Positions 22,843 to 35,379 of a stretch of 64,000 bases of DNA are shown here, one piece after another. Positions within the stretch are counted from its first letter, which is position 1. Each line of letters begins with the position of its first letter. Where the stretch lies: the NCBI GenBank assembly GCA_035578175.1, contig JAQMRL010000002.1:133302171-133366170 (forward strand), given 5' to 3'. Source of the DNA: Catonia carolina (Eukaryota > Arthropoda > Insecta > Hemiptera > Achilidae). Under the pieces are notes generated by a model. That model was not told the DNA's origin. It worked only from the letters and a program-made list of their open reading frames with translations, and made no database searches. Both the position numbers and the translations under genes were made by a program.

Positions 22843-23911
22843 CAGTCGAACTTCGATAAAGCGAACTTCGATATAGTGAACTTCGTTATAACGAAAACCT
22901 TGATTATACTTGATTATATTTTTTTATTGCACCGTGACATTATAATTTAACTATATGTAAATTTACCTCGATTAACGAATAAGTACCTTGATGTAACGAA
23001 ATAGTGTTATGCAATTAGTACGAAGTGACACGCTGTATTATGATTTCTCTGTGAGTTTTAAGGTAGATTTTTTTGAATTCCGTCAACTGGAAACGTCAGT
23101 AACGAAGTTACTCTAGAGAATTTCATTACGGTTGATAAACAGATTACTGTTAGTGATTTTCCAAACGATGACGACATACTTCATGGTGTTAGTAAGTCCG
23201 CTAACCGGGATGATGATGATGAAGAAGAAGATGATGATGATGAAAACTGCGAAGACCAGCAGCTGGAGAGAAAACCTATCGACGACGAGATTTTACAGTC
23301 ATTTAAAATAATTAGGCTTGGGCTACAGCTCAAGGATGAAGTGCTTGTCAGTAATTTTGAAAATTTAAATAAATGTGAAACTTTTTAGAACGTATTGCTT
23401 TATTCAAACACAAGAAACAACGGAAAATTACTCACTTTTTCAAGGCGTAAATTAACATTTAAAATACTGTTTAAATATTCTAACCAATACCTGTCAATAT
23501 AAAAAACTAAAGAATGCATTTAGGATTAGTGTTTTTATAAACGATTTAGATATATTTATATATGTTTTGAAGAAATATGTACTAAAAATAAAAATACAGT
23601 ATTAAGCTACTAATGAGTTGCTTTTAATTATAACCAACATCTATGTACGAGATAAGTTTCTACTTGAAATAAATATATACTTTTTGTATTATTATTAATC
23701 ATAATTACGTGAAACATGATCTATGAAAAAATTAATTTACTAGTTGACGTGTCTATTAAGAAAATTAACTGTATTTAAATTCATCATACAACGTGAAAAA
23801 AATTCGTAATAAAAATTAGCTTGGAAATTCTTGTTACTTTGATATAACGAATACCTTGATTTAACGAATTTTTCCCAGGATTCTCGATTTCGTTATATCA
23901 AAGTTTGACTG
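22843..23911 (+). mobile_element. Tigger/pogo-like DNA transposon relic
   Basis: The ends CAGTCGAACTTCGATAAAGC (22843-22862) and the reverse complement of 23892-23911 (CAGTCAAACTTTGATATAAC) are matching Tigger-type inverted repeats with the usual TTCG/ATAACGAA sub-repeats. TA follows the right end. At about 23143-23390 the frame reads TVSDFPNDDD, then DDDDEEEDDDDENCEDQQLE and DDEILQSFKIIRLGL to a stop: the acidic C-terminus of a CENP-B/jerky-like transposase. The catalytic domain is missing. Confidence 0.8.
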
Positions 23912-24497
23912 TATTTCTTATTTAGTTACTGTATTTTGACTTTTATTTTTTAATATTAAACAAATGAATTCTTACAAATTAAACAAAAGTACAAGATGTA
24001 CAACAATGTACAGTATTGCATTTCTATATTAGATTTTGGTACATATGAATAATAGAATACAGCTAACAAGATAGGTTGTAGCAACAACCGCTTCCGTTGC
24101 CCAGTGGTTTGAGTGATAGTCTATACGGAGTTTTCTGGGCATAGTTTACAAAGGAAAGTCTTAGAAGTTAAGCAAAATGTCCTCGAAGTACATCTCACTA
24201 TTCTTTTGGCTAGGTGAGAAAAAACCGAGTTTGTAAAAAATGACACCATACTACTCATAATATTACGAGTATATTTTTAATTAGCTATTAGGTTTTAATA
24301 AAAGTTTACAAAAGAATTTAATAATGTTTAACAAAAGTTTTTAATAAAGTTAAAAAAGTTTTAATAAATTTTTAAATAATTTTTACTTTCAAGTATTTAA
24401 AATGAAATTACTTGCAGTTCAATGAGAAACTTAATGTTTTTTTTTTTGGAAATGTCGTTATTCTTAATTAGTGTCTTTGACAAAATAGCCGCTTAGT

Positions 24498-24592
24498 CAC
24501 CGCCTACCGCGGCATCTCTTGCTTGCTTATGATACCCCAGCTCTTGCTTGTGATACCCCAAGGTGCCGCGGCATCCCATTTGCAAACCACTG
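24498..24592 (-). mobile_element. Possible hAT element end
   Basis: On the minus strand the end reads CAGTGGTTTGCAAATGGGAT followed by GCCGCGGCACC, typical of hAT (Buster-like) termini. An opposite end was not found, so this may be a solo fragment. Confidence 0.35.
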
Positions 24593-25217
24593 CTCTAAGT
24601 GATGCCAGTACGCTGCACTATAAACATACACGTAGGCTCAAGCGATTGAAGCACTCGTACAAATGCTTTGTATTTTTTTGGTCCAACCCATAAGAAACAA
24701 AAGTGATAAATTTCATTCCTTTTTACCAGAGACAGTGATTCAATGACGACTTTCGTATGTAGGCTATAATTAGAGATTAAAGTAACTTCACTGTTCTCCA
24801 TTACATTAAATTTATGACGTAGATATTTCCTTCAAGTGCTCTTTTGCATGAGTAAGTAATAAAGCTAAGCATGAATTTAAAGACCTCCGTTCAGTTTAGA
24901 TCTGAATATGATAAAATAAACAACACTGTCATGTTACAGAGACTTACAATGAAATGCCACGATTTATGAAACATCATCACGAAACATGAGTCGGAGGTGT
25001 TAAGTATAACAGTTTCAATTCATTGATACATAAAATCATATCACCAAGATAAGCATATCATTCCACGCACAATGAGTGAGATTACGATACTGATGAAACA
25101 GCCCTATAAGTGGGCTGCAAAAGGTATAATTTTCCTTGTATGTAAAACCAAAGTCTCTCAAAACCTTTTATACTAACACGAAGAACAAAACAGACTACTA
25201 ACACGAAGACATATATA

Positions 25218-26307
25218 CAGAGTGATTCACGAAGTTTACCGGCACTTTCTGAACTCACTCTTTAGATCAAAAGAAAGAAAAAGTTATACAAACGTATGTC
25301 TTAAACCGCTTTGGTAGCGAGTTTCGGCTAGCTAAAGATTTCGCCCGGAACTCAGTAACCTCAGTGAAATGAAGACTTGTTGAAATTCTGAAAAGGTAAT
25401 TAAGGGGCGAATTCAGTGGTTTCTTATGGTTTTTAGTCTGAAAAATCGAATAAAACAGGTCCCACAAATGTATATCTCGTGATTTTTAAGCTATTCGGCG
25501 TAAAACAGAAACAACTGTACCAAAAACATGTTTTTTTAGGTTTGAACTACAATAACTTTGTTAAATAATTTATAAATACATAAAACTTAAAAACAAAACT
25601 CGTAAACCATTTAATTCTAAACTAATTGGTACCTACTATAAAATAAGGGAAGAAACAACCAAATAATATTTTTTGTTTATATAAAGTTTTACTTCAGCTT
25701 GCCTATATGAATATATAGGAAGGAAAGTATTGTTTTCATGACGATTTTTGGAAATCGAGTTTTCACCGGATCTACACATTTTCAGACCCCCTGAACCCAA
25801 AAAACATGTTTTTAGCGATTGATCTGTGTGTGTGGGGGAGTGAACAAAATATCTCAAGAACGGAACATTATACGAACTTGAAACTTACTTAAGCTAGAAC
25901 TTGAAACTTAAGCTAGGTACTACTACCGGATCAGACACGAACATTTTCATCAAAATCGATCAACCGGAAGTAGTAGTTTATTCGTGACATTTTTCACTTT
26001 TTTGCGAGTTTCTCAAAAACGGCTCACACGATTTTTTAAAAAATCGCCTCATTTACTAAAGTTTTTATGCTCTACAAGATAGGGTAGGCGCCATGTCTGC
26101 TGAAATTCTTGGAAAGGCTGTGCTTTCGTAGACAAAAATTGTTTTTTTAAGATTGTGGTTTTAATATGCATGTTAGCGCAAAAATGTATATAATAAAAGT
26201 CGTAGAGAATTTAAAAACCTATAACTTTTATTTCCAACATTTTTTTTCTTTCTTTTGCCTGTAGAGTATGCTCAGAAAGCGCCGGTAAAACTTCGTGAAT
26301 TACTCTG
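25218..26307. mobile_element. DNA element with ~40-bp inverted repeats carrying a repE segment
   Basis: The left end CAGAGTGATTCACGAAGTTT (25218-25237) continues into ACCGGCACTTTCTGA and matches the reverse complement of the right end (CAGAGTAATTCACGAAGTTT) over about 40 bp. TATA flanks both sides, so TA duplication is likely. The interior 25672-26250 is a minus-orientation copy of repE. No transposase frame is seen. Confidence 0.7.
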
Positions 26308-26339
26308 TATAATAAAAGAATAAATAAATAATAGAAGTA

Positions 26340-27545
26340 CGAAGTTGAGACTTGAAACTTAAGTTAGGTATTATACTGGGAGCAGACATGAACATTTACA
26401 CGAAAATCGGTTAACCGAAAGTAGTAGTTTATTTGGGTAATGTTTCACTTTTTTGTAATTTTCTCAAATACGGCTCTACTGTTTTGTTTTAAATCCCCTT
26501 ATTTACTACATTTTTTGTGCTCTAGAAGATAGGGTTAGTGTCATGTTGGCTGAAATTAGTAAATAATAAAACTCGTGCATACAAAGCACGGTACATTTTA
26601 ATCTTTTACCAAGCAAAATTAATTAATTATTTAATAATAATTGAATATACTTTATCACGCCATATTTTATACGGTAGAGGTCCTCGTTTTATACAAGCTA
26701 AATATCAAAGAAAATTTAATTTGGTAAGAGTTAGGATTTTCAGGAAGCAATGAATGGGGTGTCGGTTCCAGAAATTGCAGTCTGCAGGAAAAGACAAACC
26801 GTTTCATTTACCGAGCTAGGGTATAAGGAAAACACTTAATCTTTCACACAAACAACATTTTTAAATCATTCAGGTTTAAATTTTAAATCATGTAAAAATA
26901 CTACTGAAGGATACACAGTAAAACGTTGTGCATAAAAAAGCACGGTACATTTTCATTTATCATCAAAATTAATCAATTGTTTTTTTATTTATAATAATTT
27001 TAAAATAATTTAACTATAATTTATGGAACCCCTGTTAATTACAGCTATAGTTTATAAAATTATAAATTATAGCTGTAATTAACAGGGGATCCATATGTAA
27101 ATTATTTACATTTTATAAATTGAAGTTAGGTAGGCCTATTTACGGGGAGTAAATAAGTTAGATATTTTTCGGGGAGTGTTTTACGGCGACATGAACATTT
27201 ACGCTAAAATCGGGTTTTTTTTGGTTAAAAGTAGTTAGTTAATTTGGGTAATGTTTCACTTTTTGTAATTTTCTCAAATACGGCTCCTACGATTTTGTTT
27301 CAAATTTCCTTATTTACTGTATTTTTTGTACTCTACAAGATAGGGTAAGTGCCATGTCGGTGGAAATTCGTAGGGGATGTGCTTTTGTAAGAAAAATGGT
27401 TTTTTTTTCAATTTTCAACCTTTTAGGGAAACAGTGTAAGCAAAATTGTAAAAAATTAGAAATCCTATGTACAACTTTCATTTAAAGCATTTTTTCTACA
27501 ACGTTTAGTTTAGCGTCGATTATTAGCTTAATTTTCTGTATTTCA
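26340..27545 (-). repeat. Two partial repE copies
   Basis: 26340-26560 and about 27110-27545 both contain the repE blocks with AGACATGAACATTT, TTTTCTCAAATACGGCTC and AGATAGGGT. A 25-bp-arm palindrome (ATGGAACCCCTGTTAATTAC and its complement) lies between them at about 27021-27093. Confidence 0.65.
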
Positions 27546-28149
27546 TATTGAAATCAGCTCCCTCTGTACTGATTCCGGTTAGCTTTTTAATCTTCTTAGG
27601 CCTTTACCTTAAAATTACTTAGTGCACAAATAATAAGTTACAATGTTTCTATTGTGATTAAATATACGGTTAAAGAATTCATAATTTTGTTACTTTACAG
27701 CCATTGATATTTTTTTCTGGAGCTATGAACTCAAATTTCTGTGTCTTATTCTTAACAAAATTAATTTTGAAATTTTGCTACTAAGCCACGTAAAAAGTTT
27801 AACTAATTCTATTTTTTTTAAATTTGCAAAAAGAATGAATAGTAAGAAAACATAAATTTAATACATTTTATTGGTTTGATGAATGCAAATTTTATCTAAT
27901 TATTTAATGTAATAAATATGTAGCTAAAATAAAGATTTAAATTTCAGCGATTTTATAGAATACAGCGGAGTAAAGTGGTTGTCTGTAAATTACTACGAAG
28001 AGCTTAAAACTGGAGTATTGCACTAATTATGAAAAAACGTAAAATTTATCCTGTAAAAATTTATAGATACCTTTTGTTTTGTGGTCTAGCACACTATTAC
28101 CACCACCAATACGGCTAAGAATTAAAACATTGATATTGTTGTTGATTTT

Positions 28150-28480
28150 TTTTTTTATCGCTAATGTGTACGTTGTAATCTGTTCAGTTCAGAACAATAA
28201 GCAACCCCACGACCTAGTCAGATGAAAATAATACGTTTGACTTGTAAATGAAGTGTAGCCTTGTACAAACTCAGGTCGACCATTCTTAAGAGAGAATGGT
28301 TAATTGAAACCAATCTATCAAAATACACCGGTAACCATTACCTAGTATTCAAATTCGTATAAAAGTTACTATCATTAGGTCTACTAGGATCTGAACTACG
28401 GAACCTTTGTCTCCAAAAATTAACGGTTAAACAGCTGACCCGCGGCGAAACTTTACCACTAGACCATCCCGGTGGGTAGA
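28150..28480 (-). repeat. SINE-C copy, full length
   Basis: On the minus strand a tRNA-like head (CCCACCGGGATGGTCTAGTGG with box A, then GGATTCGTAG-like box B sequence) leads into a ~250-bp body ending in AATGTGTACGTTG-type sequence. Inverted relative to the copy at 28989. Confidence 0.75.
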
Positions 28481-28721
28481 GTTCAACTAACTTTTTATTT
28501 TATTGGTTAGAAAGATTTATACACTATTTAACCCATGCCGATAAAGACACGGTCATTAATAACTACAATATTGATAAGACATTTAAAAAACTCTAGCAAA
28601 ATTTACTAAAATAAGAAGCACATTTAATAATTATTTCAACAACTATGTATTAATAGCTGAAAAACTGCGAATAAATAAAGGATATGAGAATAAGAATAAG
28701 AAATACTGTCCTATGTGGCTT

Positions 28722-28741
28722 TAAAAAAAAAAAAAAAAAAA
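28722..28741. repeat. A homopolymer
   Basis: A run of about 20 adenines. It precedes a GC-richer block (28745-28975) and may be the tail of a retrotransposed sequence lying to its left. Confidence 0.6.
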
Positions 28742-28800
28742 AATATTGGCCTGCGGGCCAGCCCAGTCAGTCATTTGGTAGAAAGTCGTTATTATTTGTT

Positions 28801-28985
28801 AAGTAACACTGGTTGGACTAGTGACTTTGTATGGTGACCAGCTGACAGACATCCGTGAACAAACTCTACTGGGGGTCCCTGTTCAAACTCATGCCAAACT
28901 GACGTCAAATAATACAGCAAAGCAGAGATCAAATTGGGTTGTTGTCAATAATGTACAGTTCCCGATAACAAATAAAAAAGTTAAA
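28801..28985 (+). other. Coding-like fragment of unknown origin
   Basis: One frame stays open for about 55 codons with ordinary protein composition (LVTLYGDQLTDIREQTLLGV, then PVQTHAKLTSNNTAKQ and NWVVVNNVQFPI). There is no start codon or splice signal and no family I recognise. It is locally GC-richer than its surroundings. Possibly a captured or transposon-derived fragment. Confidence 0.25.
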
Positions 28986-28988
28986 AAA

Positions 28989-29335
28989 AATATATAATTT
29001 TATTGAAACCCACCGGTTTGGTCTAGTGGTAAAAGTCTTGCCTAGAATCAGCTGTTTAACAGCTAATTTTCGGAGATGAAGTTTCCGTGGTTCGAATCCT
29101 AGTAAAAGTTGTTACTTTTACATGAATTTGAATACTAGACAGTGCTTACCGGTGTACTTTGACGATTGGACTTACATATTATTAACCATACTCTCTCAAG
29201 AATGGTCGGCCTGAATCTGAAGACTACATCTCAGCTACACATTGTACCATCCTCATTTGATTGGGTCAGGGGGGGTTGCTTATTGTTGTTAAAACTGAAC
29301 AGATTACAACGTACACAAATTAGAGTTATAAAAAT
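28989..29335 (+). repeat. SINE-C reference copy
   Basis: The head CCCACCGGTTTGGTCTAGTG contains box A and GTGGTTCGAATCCTAG (29088-29103) contains box B. The body includes TACTCTCTCAAGAATGGTCG and ends near CGTACACAAATTAGAG. About 350 bp, oriented opposite to the 28150-28480 copy. Confidence 0.85.
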
Positions 29336-29399
29336 ATCTATTCGAAAATATTCACAGAATGAAAAATTATAATATTCATTTACTTACAATTAAATCGTT

Positions 29400-30339
29400 G
29401 TTCATTAAAGATGCATCAGTAATCCTTTTAGTCATTTTGATTTCTTGTATTTTCCTGGTTTTTAATTTGTTCTTCGATTGTACTAATGTATTTTACTTCT
29501 TATCAACAAAATAAATAAAAATTAATGATTTTATAAAAAAAAAGTGCGTGCAGCGCGTACGGAAAAAAGTACGAGTTTAACGAATAGAAACAAAATTTAA
29601 AAACATATTTCTCGTATCATATATTATTTGTACTTAGTAATTCACTAATCAGTTTATCTGTTTGTCACTTGTTGAGAGTGAATGTAACGGCCCTTCTTTA
29701 CTTGGCCGCGATCTTATTCACCCACTATATCGACTTGGCTTCTTCGGTCTCTTCTTTAGTTTGCCGCGCTACAAATGTGAACGTCTGATTGTAGGCAGAA
29801 TATCAGAAGGAAGAGTAAGACGACTGCTACAATTCAAAAGAATAGGCTTTCGATTACTTCGTGCATACTTCGACCGGGAATAAAGTGCTTGAATAATGAT
29901 GAATCTTCTTTCTGAAAAATCCTTTCTCGTCTAAACATCCCCCTCCTTTGCACTTTCAACCTCAACGTAAATAAGTCTTTTGCTATATCTTTTAAAGTAG
30001 GTTACACACATTTTTAATTATTTGTTACGTACATTTTTTATTGATTGTAAACTAAGTCACGCAAACTAAATAAATGTAAAGCCAACGGATAACTTTAAGT
30101 TAATTAAAATATCCTATTTCAATTTCAAACTTCCCATCAAAGTTTGATTTTTCAAATTTAAAATTTTAATATCTCCTCCTAACTTAAATAGGCCTACTTC
30201 TACGATACTTTTTAAATTTTTTTCCCTCCTACTGTAGTTTCACTTCATTAAAACTTTCAGACAAAATAGATTTTTACCTATCTCTGATTTTTTAGCCTAT
30301 TCAGTTATTCATTTATTTTTTACATTTTTTTCTTTTTCT
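29400..30339. other. No gene seen
   Basis: AT-rich. A short frame at 29662-29720 containing GPSLLGRDLI recalls the end of LTR-retrotransposon proteases, but the match is too short to annotate. Confidence 0.35.
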
Positions 30340-31215
30340 TGCCCTATATGAATAGCTATATTGGGAAGAAAAGTATTGTTTTCATGTCAATTTTTCGAAA
30401 TCGAGTTTTCACTGGATATAGGCTACACTTTTTTAGGCCCCCCCTGAACTCAAAAACATATGTTTTTACCGCTTAATCTGTGTGTCTGTGTGCGAACAAA
30501 ATATCTCAAGAATGGAATAATGAACGAAGTTAAAATTTAAAACTTAATTAAGTTAGGTATTTCTATGTGACCCGACAGAAAGATTTTTATAAAAATCGGT
30601 CAATCGGAAGTTGTAGTTTATTCATACAATTTTTCATTTTTCCAATTTTCTCAAAAAAATACGGCTTCTACGATGTTTATTGAACACCCTCATTTACAAC
30701 ATTTTTTGTTCTATTGCAAGATAGGGTAAGCGCCATGTCTGCTGAAATTCTTAGGGCGGCTGTGCTCTGGAAGAAAAAGAGATTTCTGCCTTAATACGCA
30801 TTCTAGGGTAAAAGTGTAAATAATCAAAGTTGTAGAAAATTAAACCGCAACTTTTATTTCAAGTGATTTTAGTACAACGCCTATTTTTAACCTCAATTAT
30901 TGATTTCTGTATTTCTGTGATTCTGTATTTTTTCATAAAATTCGGCAAAAGTTTGGATTTTTTAATATTGTGGCCTTAGTATGAATTTTACGACAAAAAG
31001 TGTATAGGCCTACAATTAAAGTTATAGGAAATAAAACCATCTCCAACTTTTAATTGAAGCATTATTTTTACAGAGTCTATTTTAGCGTTAATTAGTGATT
31101 TGCCGTATTTTAAAGTCGAACATTGTTTAATTTTCTTCTTGCGTCATTCACTCAATATTAAAATTAGGTTTTGTTTTTCCATTTTATGTTGTTTACTAAT
31201 GATTAAACAAACGTT
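30340..31215 (-). repeat. repE copy, nearly full length
   Basis: Runs from the CCTATATGAATAGCTATATT end through AATATCTCAAGAATGGAATA, CAAGATAGGGTAAGCGCCAT and TTAATTAGTGATTTGCCGTA to the GCGTCATTCACTCAATATT block, the reverse of the 38163-39068 copy. Confidence 0.75.
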
Positions 31216-31433
31216 ATGATTTTCATTATCTGTAGTCTATTGGTAGGCCTACACTGGCGAGAGGAAATCGTGTGTGTTTTATAACAGATTTTTGGAAATA
31301 TTATAAATTGATTTTGGTCGACTATTATTTCGTACGATATAATGTTTCAAATTTGAAAGTTTCCTTTAATTGTATCACGAAAATATGAAATGTGAAATCT
31401 GTTGATATTCTTTGGTTTTTTATTAGCGTACCT

Positions 31434-31845
31434 ATTGTTGTTTAGGTCAACAGCCGAAAGGCTGGTTTGAACCTCTACAGGTTTTACCAAGTAAAAACGA
31501 GGAGTAAGATGGTTTACCATTGCCTTCCTCACTGAGTTGAAAGAGTATGCTTATCAGCATGCCAGGCCCTCCGAAAAGCACTCACTTTCCACCCTGCAAA
31601 TGACACCTTCACTTCATTCACCACAGGGTCTGGCTGCATAGTTAAATTCATTACTCTCAGAGGAGATAACTCTGACTAGTGTCTTTTACACCTCTATCTC
31701 TTCTGTTCTTAAATAGTTCAGTCATATAAGTGGCTGACTATGTGATAAGAAACAGAACTATTTTTTTTTAGCCCTGGACCAAACAGATAGAGTGCAATTA
31801 AAATAACACTCCACCTCCCCGTTTTGGGCATAGCCTATCTATTAT
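31434..31845 (-). repeat. rep390 copy, well preserved
   Basis: Full-length minus-strand member from GTTTAGGTCAACAGCCGAAA to AACACTCCACCTCCCCGTTT. Confidence 0.85.
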
Positions 31846-32217
31846 AGATGTCATTAGGAAGGTTCGTAAAAATAAAGGCCCTTGTGTATGCGTGGGGTGT
31901 GTTGAAGCCACCTGTAATAGCCAAACTTTGGGTAGTAATAAGTGTTTGGGATTTTCCACTGAAAGCCTCTGTTTTAAATTTTTTAGAGGTCAACTAAAAG
32001 AGTAATTCAAAATGTTTGTCAGTGTATATAGTGTATTTATTGGAAGCATTTGTTGAATTTGAGCAATCGAAACCAAAATGTTCTCAGAAACTGAAAAAAG
32101 TTATGTCATCTTTTTATGGATTCGGTTATAAAACAATGTAAAAGAAGAGCTAAGAGATTTAAATTGGGAAACTGGAATTAAGAATATTAAAAATATTTGT
32201 ATATGTGATCAATAGTT

Positions 32218-32335
32218 AAGACCAATGCAGACGGCAAAGGATGATAGTTATAAATAAGTGATGCAGACCTAACAGGAATTGAACCCGAGACCGTTGGCAT
32301 AGGCCTACTTGTTTACCAACACACTAATTCTTTAT
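32218..32335 (-). repeat. SINE-A copy
   Basis: AATGCAGACGGCAAAGGATG is the reversed tail, and AGGAATTGAACCCGAGACC is the reversed box-B region. It abuts rather than overlaps repE. Confidence 0.6.
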
Positions 32336-32447
32336 AACATAAATCCCATACACTACATTCTTGTAGTGAAACCTGTTTTCAAATTGACGATCTCATGTTT
32401 TTCAGTAGCCTATAATTATAATAGTTTACTGTGGTAGCCAAAAAATC

Positions 32448-33507
32448 TGGTGTGAAACACTCACACCTGATTGCCAATGTAGGTAAGTAATGAAAAGTAT
32501 AACTTATGTTTAATCATGAGTAAACAATGTAAAATGAAAAATAATATTAATCATGAGTGAATGACGCAAAAGTAAAATCATCATCTGTTCTACTTTAAAA
32601 TACGGAAAATCACAAATTGACTCTAACTAGGCTCTGTTGAAAAAATGATTAAAGTATTGCTTGAGTCCCAGCTCCGTGTAGTTGGAAGGAATGCAGTGCG
32701 TTGTTAGAAGTTCTATAGTTAGTTCTATAATAGTGGGAGAATGAATGAGTTAGTAGTGTTTCACAGCTGATGCATTCGTAGTGGTAGCGTGTACTAACTA
32801 GACTAAAAAAATATTCTTATCATCCGGCGCATTAATTTAACAAATACCTACCGGGTTATTAACTTGGTCGATTTCATAATATTTAACTTACTAATTTATA
32901 TCAAAATATGTAAATAAATAAATGTAATAAATAGAAACAAATATGTTAAATACGGAAAGTTTGAAAACGAATGTTTTGTATCAGAGTAATACAACAATCG
33001 TTCGCCCAGCATGTTCATTCATTATACCTTGTTCAACTCATTCATTATACCTTACCCGTACCCTTCATCCCGCAACTATACGGAGCTTGGAACCGCACAA
33101 TACAAGTTGTAAATTTTTTTATTTCCTATAACTAATTATATACTTTTGTCGTAAAATGCATACTAAAGCCGCAATCTTAAAAGTAACATAAGTTATTTTT
33201 TACCGATTTTGATGAGCAAAAGACAGAAAACCACTAATTGACACTAAACTAAGCCGTGAAAAAAAGTTGTAGGGATTTTTAAGTTTCTACAATTTATCTC
33301 TAAAATGTATGTTAAGGTCGCGACGTAAAAAAAGTTACAATGAAAGCGTAGCCCTCTTAGAATTTCAGCAGACATGAAGCTTACCCTATCTTTTGAACAC
33401 AAAGAATGTAGAAAACGAGGCGATTTAAAAAAAATTGTAGGAGCCTTTTAAAGATAATAATAATTGTAAAGTGAGGAATCGCACGAATAAACTACTACCT
33501 ACTACCG

Positions 33508-33587
<80 letters not shown>

Positions 33588-33790
33588 TTGTACTACGAAT
33601 ATTACTACTACTTCCGGTGGACAAATTTTGATGATAATGTTTATGTTGGGTCCCCTTATGGTACCTAACATAAGTTCCAAGTTTCAACCAAATGTTCTGA
33701 ATGTTTGTTCTACATTGTACTGAAATGTCTACATGAAGAAAGGCATGCTACAATACACTTGGTGACGTAAGCGAATTAAAACATTGGCTT
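32448..33790 (+). repeat. repE copy with an internal insertion and a microsatellite
   Basis: Begins AAATCTGGTGTGAAACACTC, as at 38167. About 32665-33110 is unrelated inserted sequence. The repE body resumes at about 33130 (CGTAAAATGCATACTAAAGC) and continues past a (TAC)n tract to GTGGACAAATTTTGATGATA. Confidence 0.65.
33508..33588. repeat. (TAC)n microsatellite, about 27 units
   Basis: An uninterrupted TAC/ACT tract, preceded by an impure stretch from 33491. It lies exactly where other repE copies carry the short seed ACTACTACTT. The poly-Leu and poly-Val open frames across it are artefacts of the repeat. Confidence 0.95.
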
Positions 33791-34150
33791 CTTCATTGAT
33801 AAAGGTTGTAAGTACTGCGGTTCGAAGCAAATTTTTTCTTGATTAGATTATTTCTTTTCTAACTGAAAATAATTATTGAAGTAAAATATAAAAAAATCTA
33901 TACAAAGCATAAACAAAGTAACTAGAATCACATTATAGTAATATAATGAATGTAAGGAATATGTATCAGAAATACGTAAATCAGGTTATGAATTAAGAGG
34001 AAGTATGATTCAATTAGTAACGATTCACTTTTGTTTTATTTATTTAGCTTTTGTTTAGTTCTATCGGGAACTATTTTATTTTAAAACAATCCACCCTAAT
34101 TGTACATATTTCAAATAAATGATATCCCTTCATATTTGTAATCTATGATT
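33791..34150. other. No gene seen
   Basis: AT-rich unique-looking sequence. Confidence 0.4.
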
Positions 34151-34182
34151 TACGATTGAATATCGTTCGTTGTTTCTCCTTG
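34100..34182 (+). other. Possible non-coding first exon upstream of MCRS1
   Basis: A strong donor (CCTTG|GTAAGTAA at 34182/34183) follows a moderately GC-rich stretch containing CGTTCGTTG. It could be a 5' UTR exon spliced to the acceptor at 40360, but 6 kb of transposons lie between and there is no direct evidence. Confidence 0.2.
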
Positions 34183-34189
34183 GTAAGTA

Positions 34190-35379
34190 ATCTATCCTCT
34201 TTGGTTGTCTTTGGCCTTTGTCTATTGTTTGTTACGATAGGTTAAGGTTATGTTATTCTGTTAATTTTTGGGTTTATTTGTGTTTTTGTTAGTGAGCTGT
34301 GTGGTTATTATGTGAATTTGGGTAACAGTGTATTTTTAAGAAAACTATGTTAATGTATAAACGTTTTTAAAATCTCAGGTAAAATTATTAATGTTTGTCC
34401 TTTTATGAGATTATTACAAAATAAAGTTATGGTTATGGAAAAATTGGTACCGAAAAATTACCGTGTTATTTGTTGCAATCTAGTTTTATTTTAAATACAT
34501 AGAAATTTTCTTTTTTCTTATTTATTTTAGTGTGGAAAGAGATATTGTTATTGCACGGTATTGCGTTATTCTTTACGATCTGCTTTCTGCGTACTATTGT
34601 TTTGTACCTCACTTGCCTATTAAGCTTCTTTTCAAAACTACCTGGTTTTAATTGAATATCTTTTATTGTATGGAGTAAAGTATTTAGTTAAATATGTTAC
34701 GTATTTATTATAGCAGAAATCTGTTTTTGTTTTTACCGTTTTTATTGTAACAACCGGTGATAGATTTGTTAGGTTAGGTAACTTAAGGCTTTGCTGTAGT
34801 TTGTTACATCGATTGACCATTGCCAAGCTGCTGCTATAAAAGATTGCTTGATCTGTAAAAGAGCAACTTGGCAAGCGACATTTATTTGTGGAAAGCAGGA
34901 TTTTTTTTACAAATTACATATCTGTACTTTAAAAACACGAAATGATTTTGTAGTGCGCCAAACAAATGCAGGCAAAAGTCAGTTAACAATACCCTGGTCC
35001 ACCTATTAAATTCACAGGAAATGTAGTGTAGTACTTCCTGCTTGCTTTGATATAGGCTGTAGATTATTGTAATTCTGATGACTAAGAAAAGTCACAATAT
35101 TAAAGCAATTGACTTTCTTACTGTACCTTACCTCATTGGTTCTTGCCTCATTCTGTTTTCATGAAAATACTTTTCCAAACCTTCCTTTTTCATCCTTGTT
35201 GACAATATTGTTTCCATCAATATCCATTAACTTGCTTCCTTTGTTTTTCCGAAGCTGTAATAGTGTCTATCATTAAAAAGATATCAGTATTTGATTATTA
35301 TTAGATGTTTATTGTTCTAAAATATATATAGAAAATGTAGTAGATATAAATAGATAATATTATAAACAAATGAATAGTT
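34190..35379. other. No gene seen
   Basis: Contains GGTTAAGGTTATG- and GTTAGGTTAGGTAA-type motifs (34242-34255, 34766-34780). No coding exon recognised. Confidence 0.4.

Noticed and set aside
29662..29883. Frame with GPSLLGRDLI, like the end of an LTR-retrotransposon protease
   Set aside because: Only about ten residues match, with no neighbouring RT or LTRs; too weak to annotate.
33471..33687. Open frames with runs of Leu (plus) and Val (minus)
   Set aside because: They are translations of the (TAC)n microsatellite and have no other coding signal.
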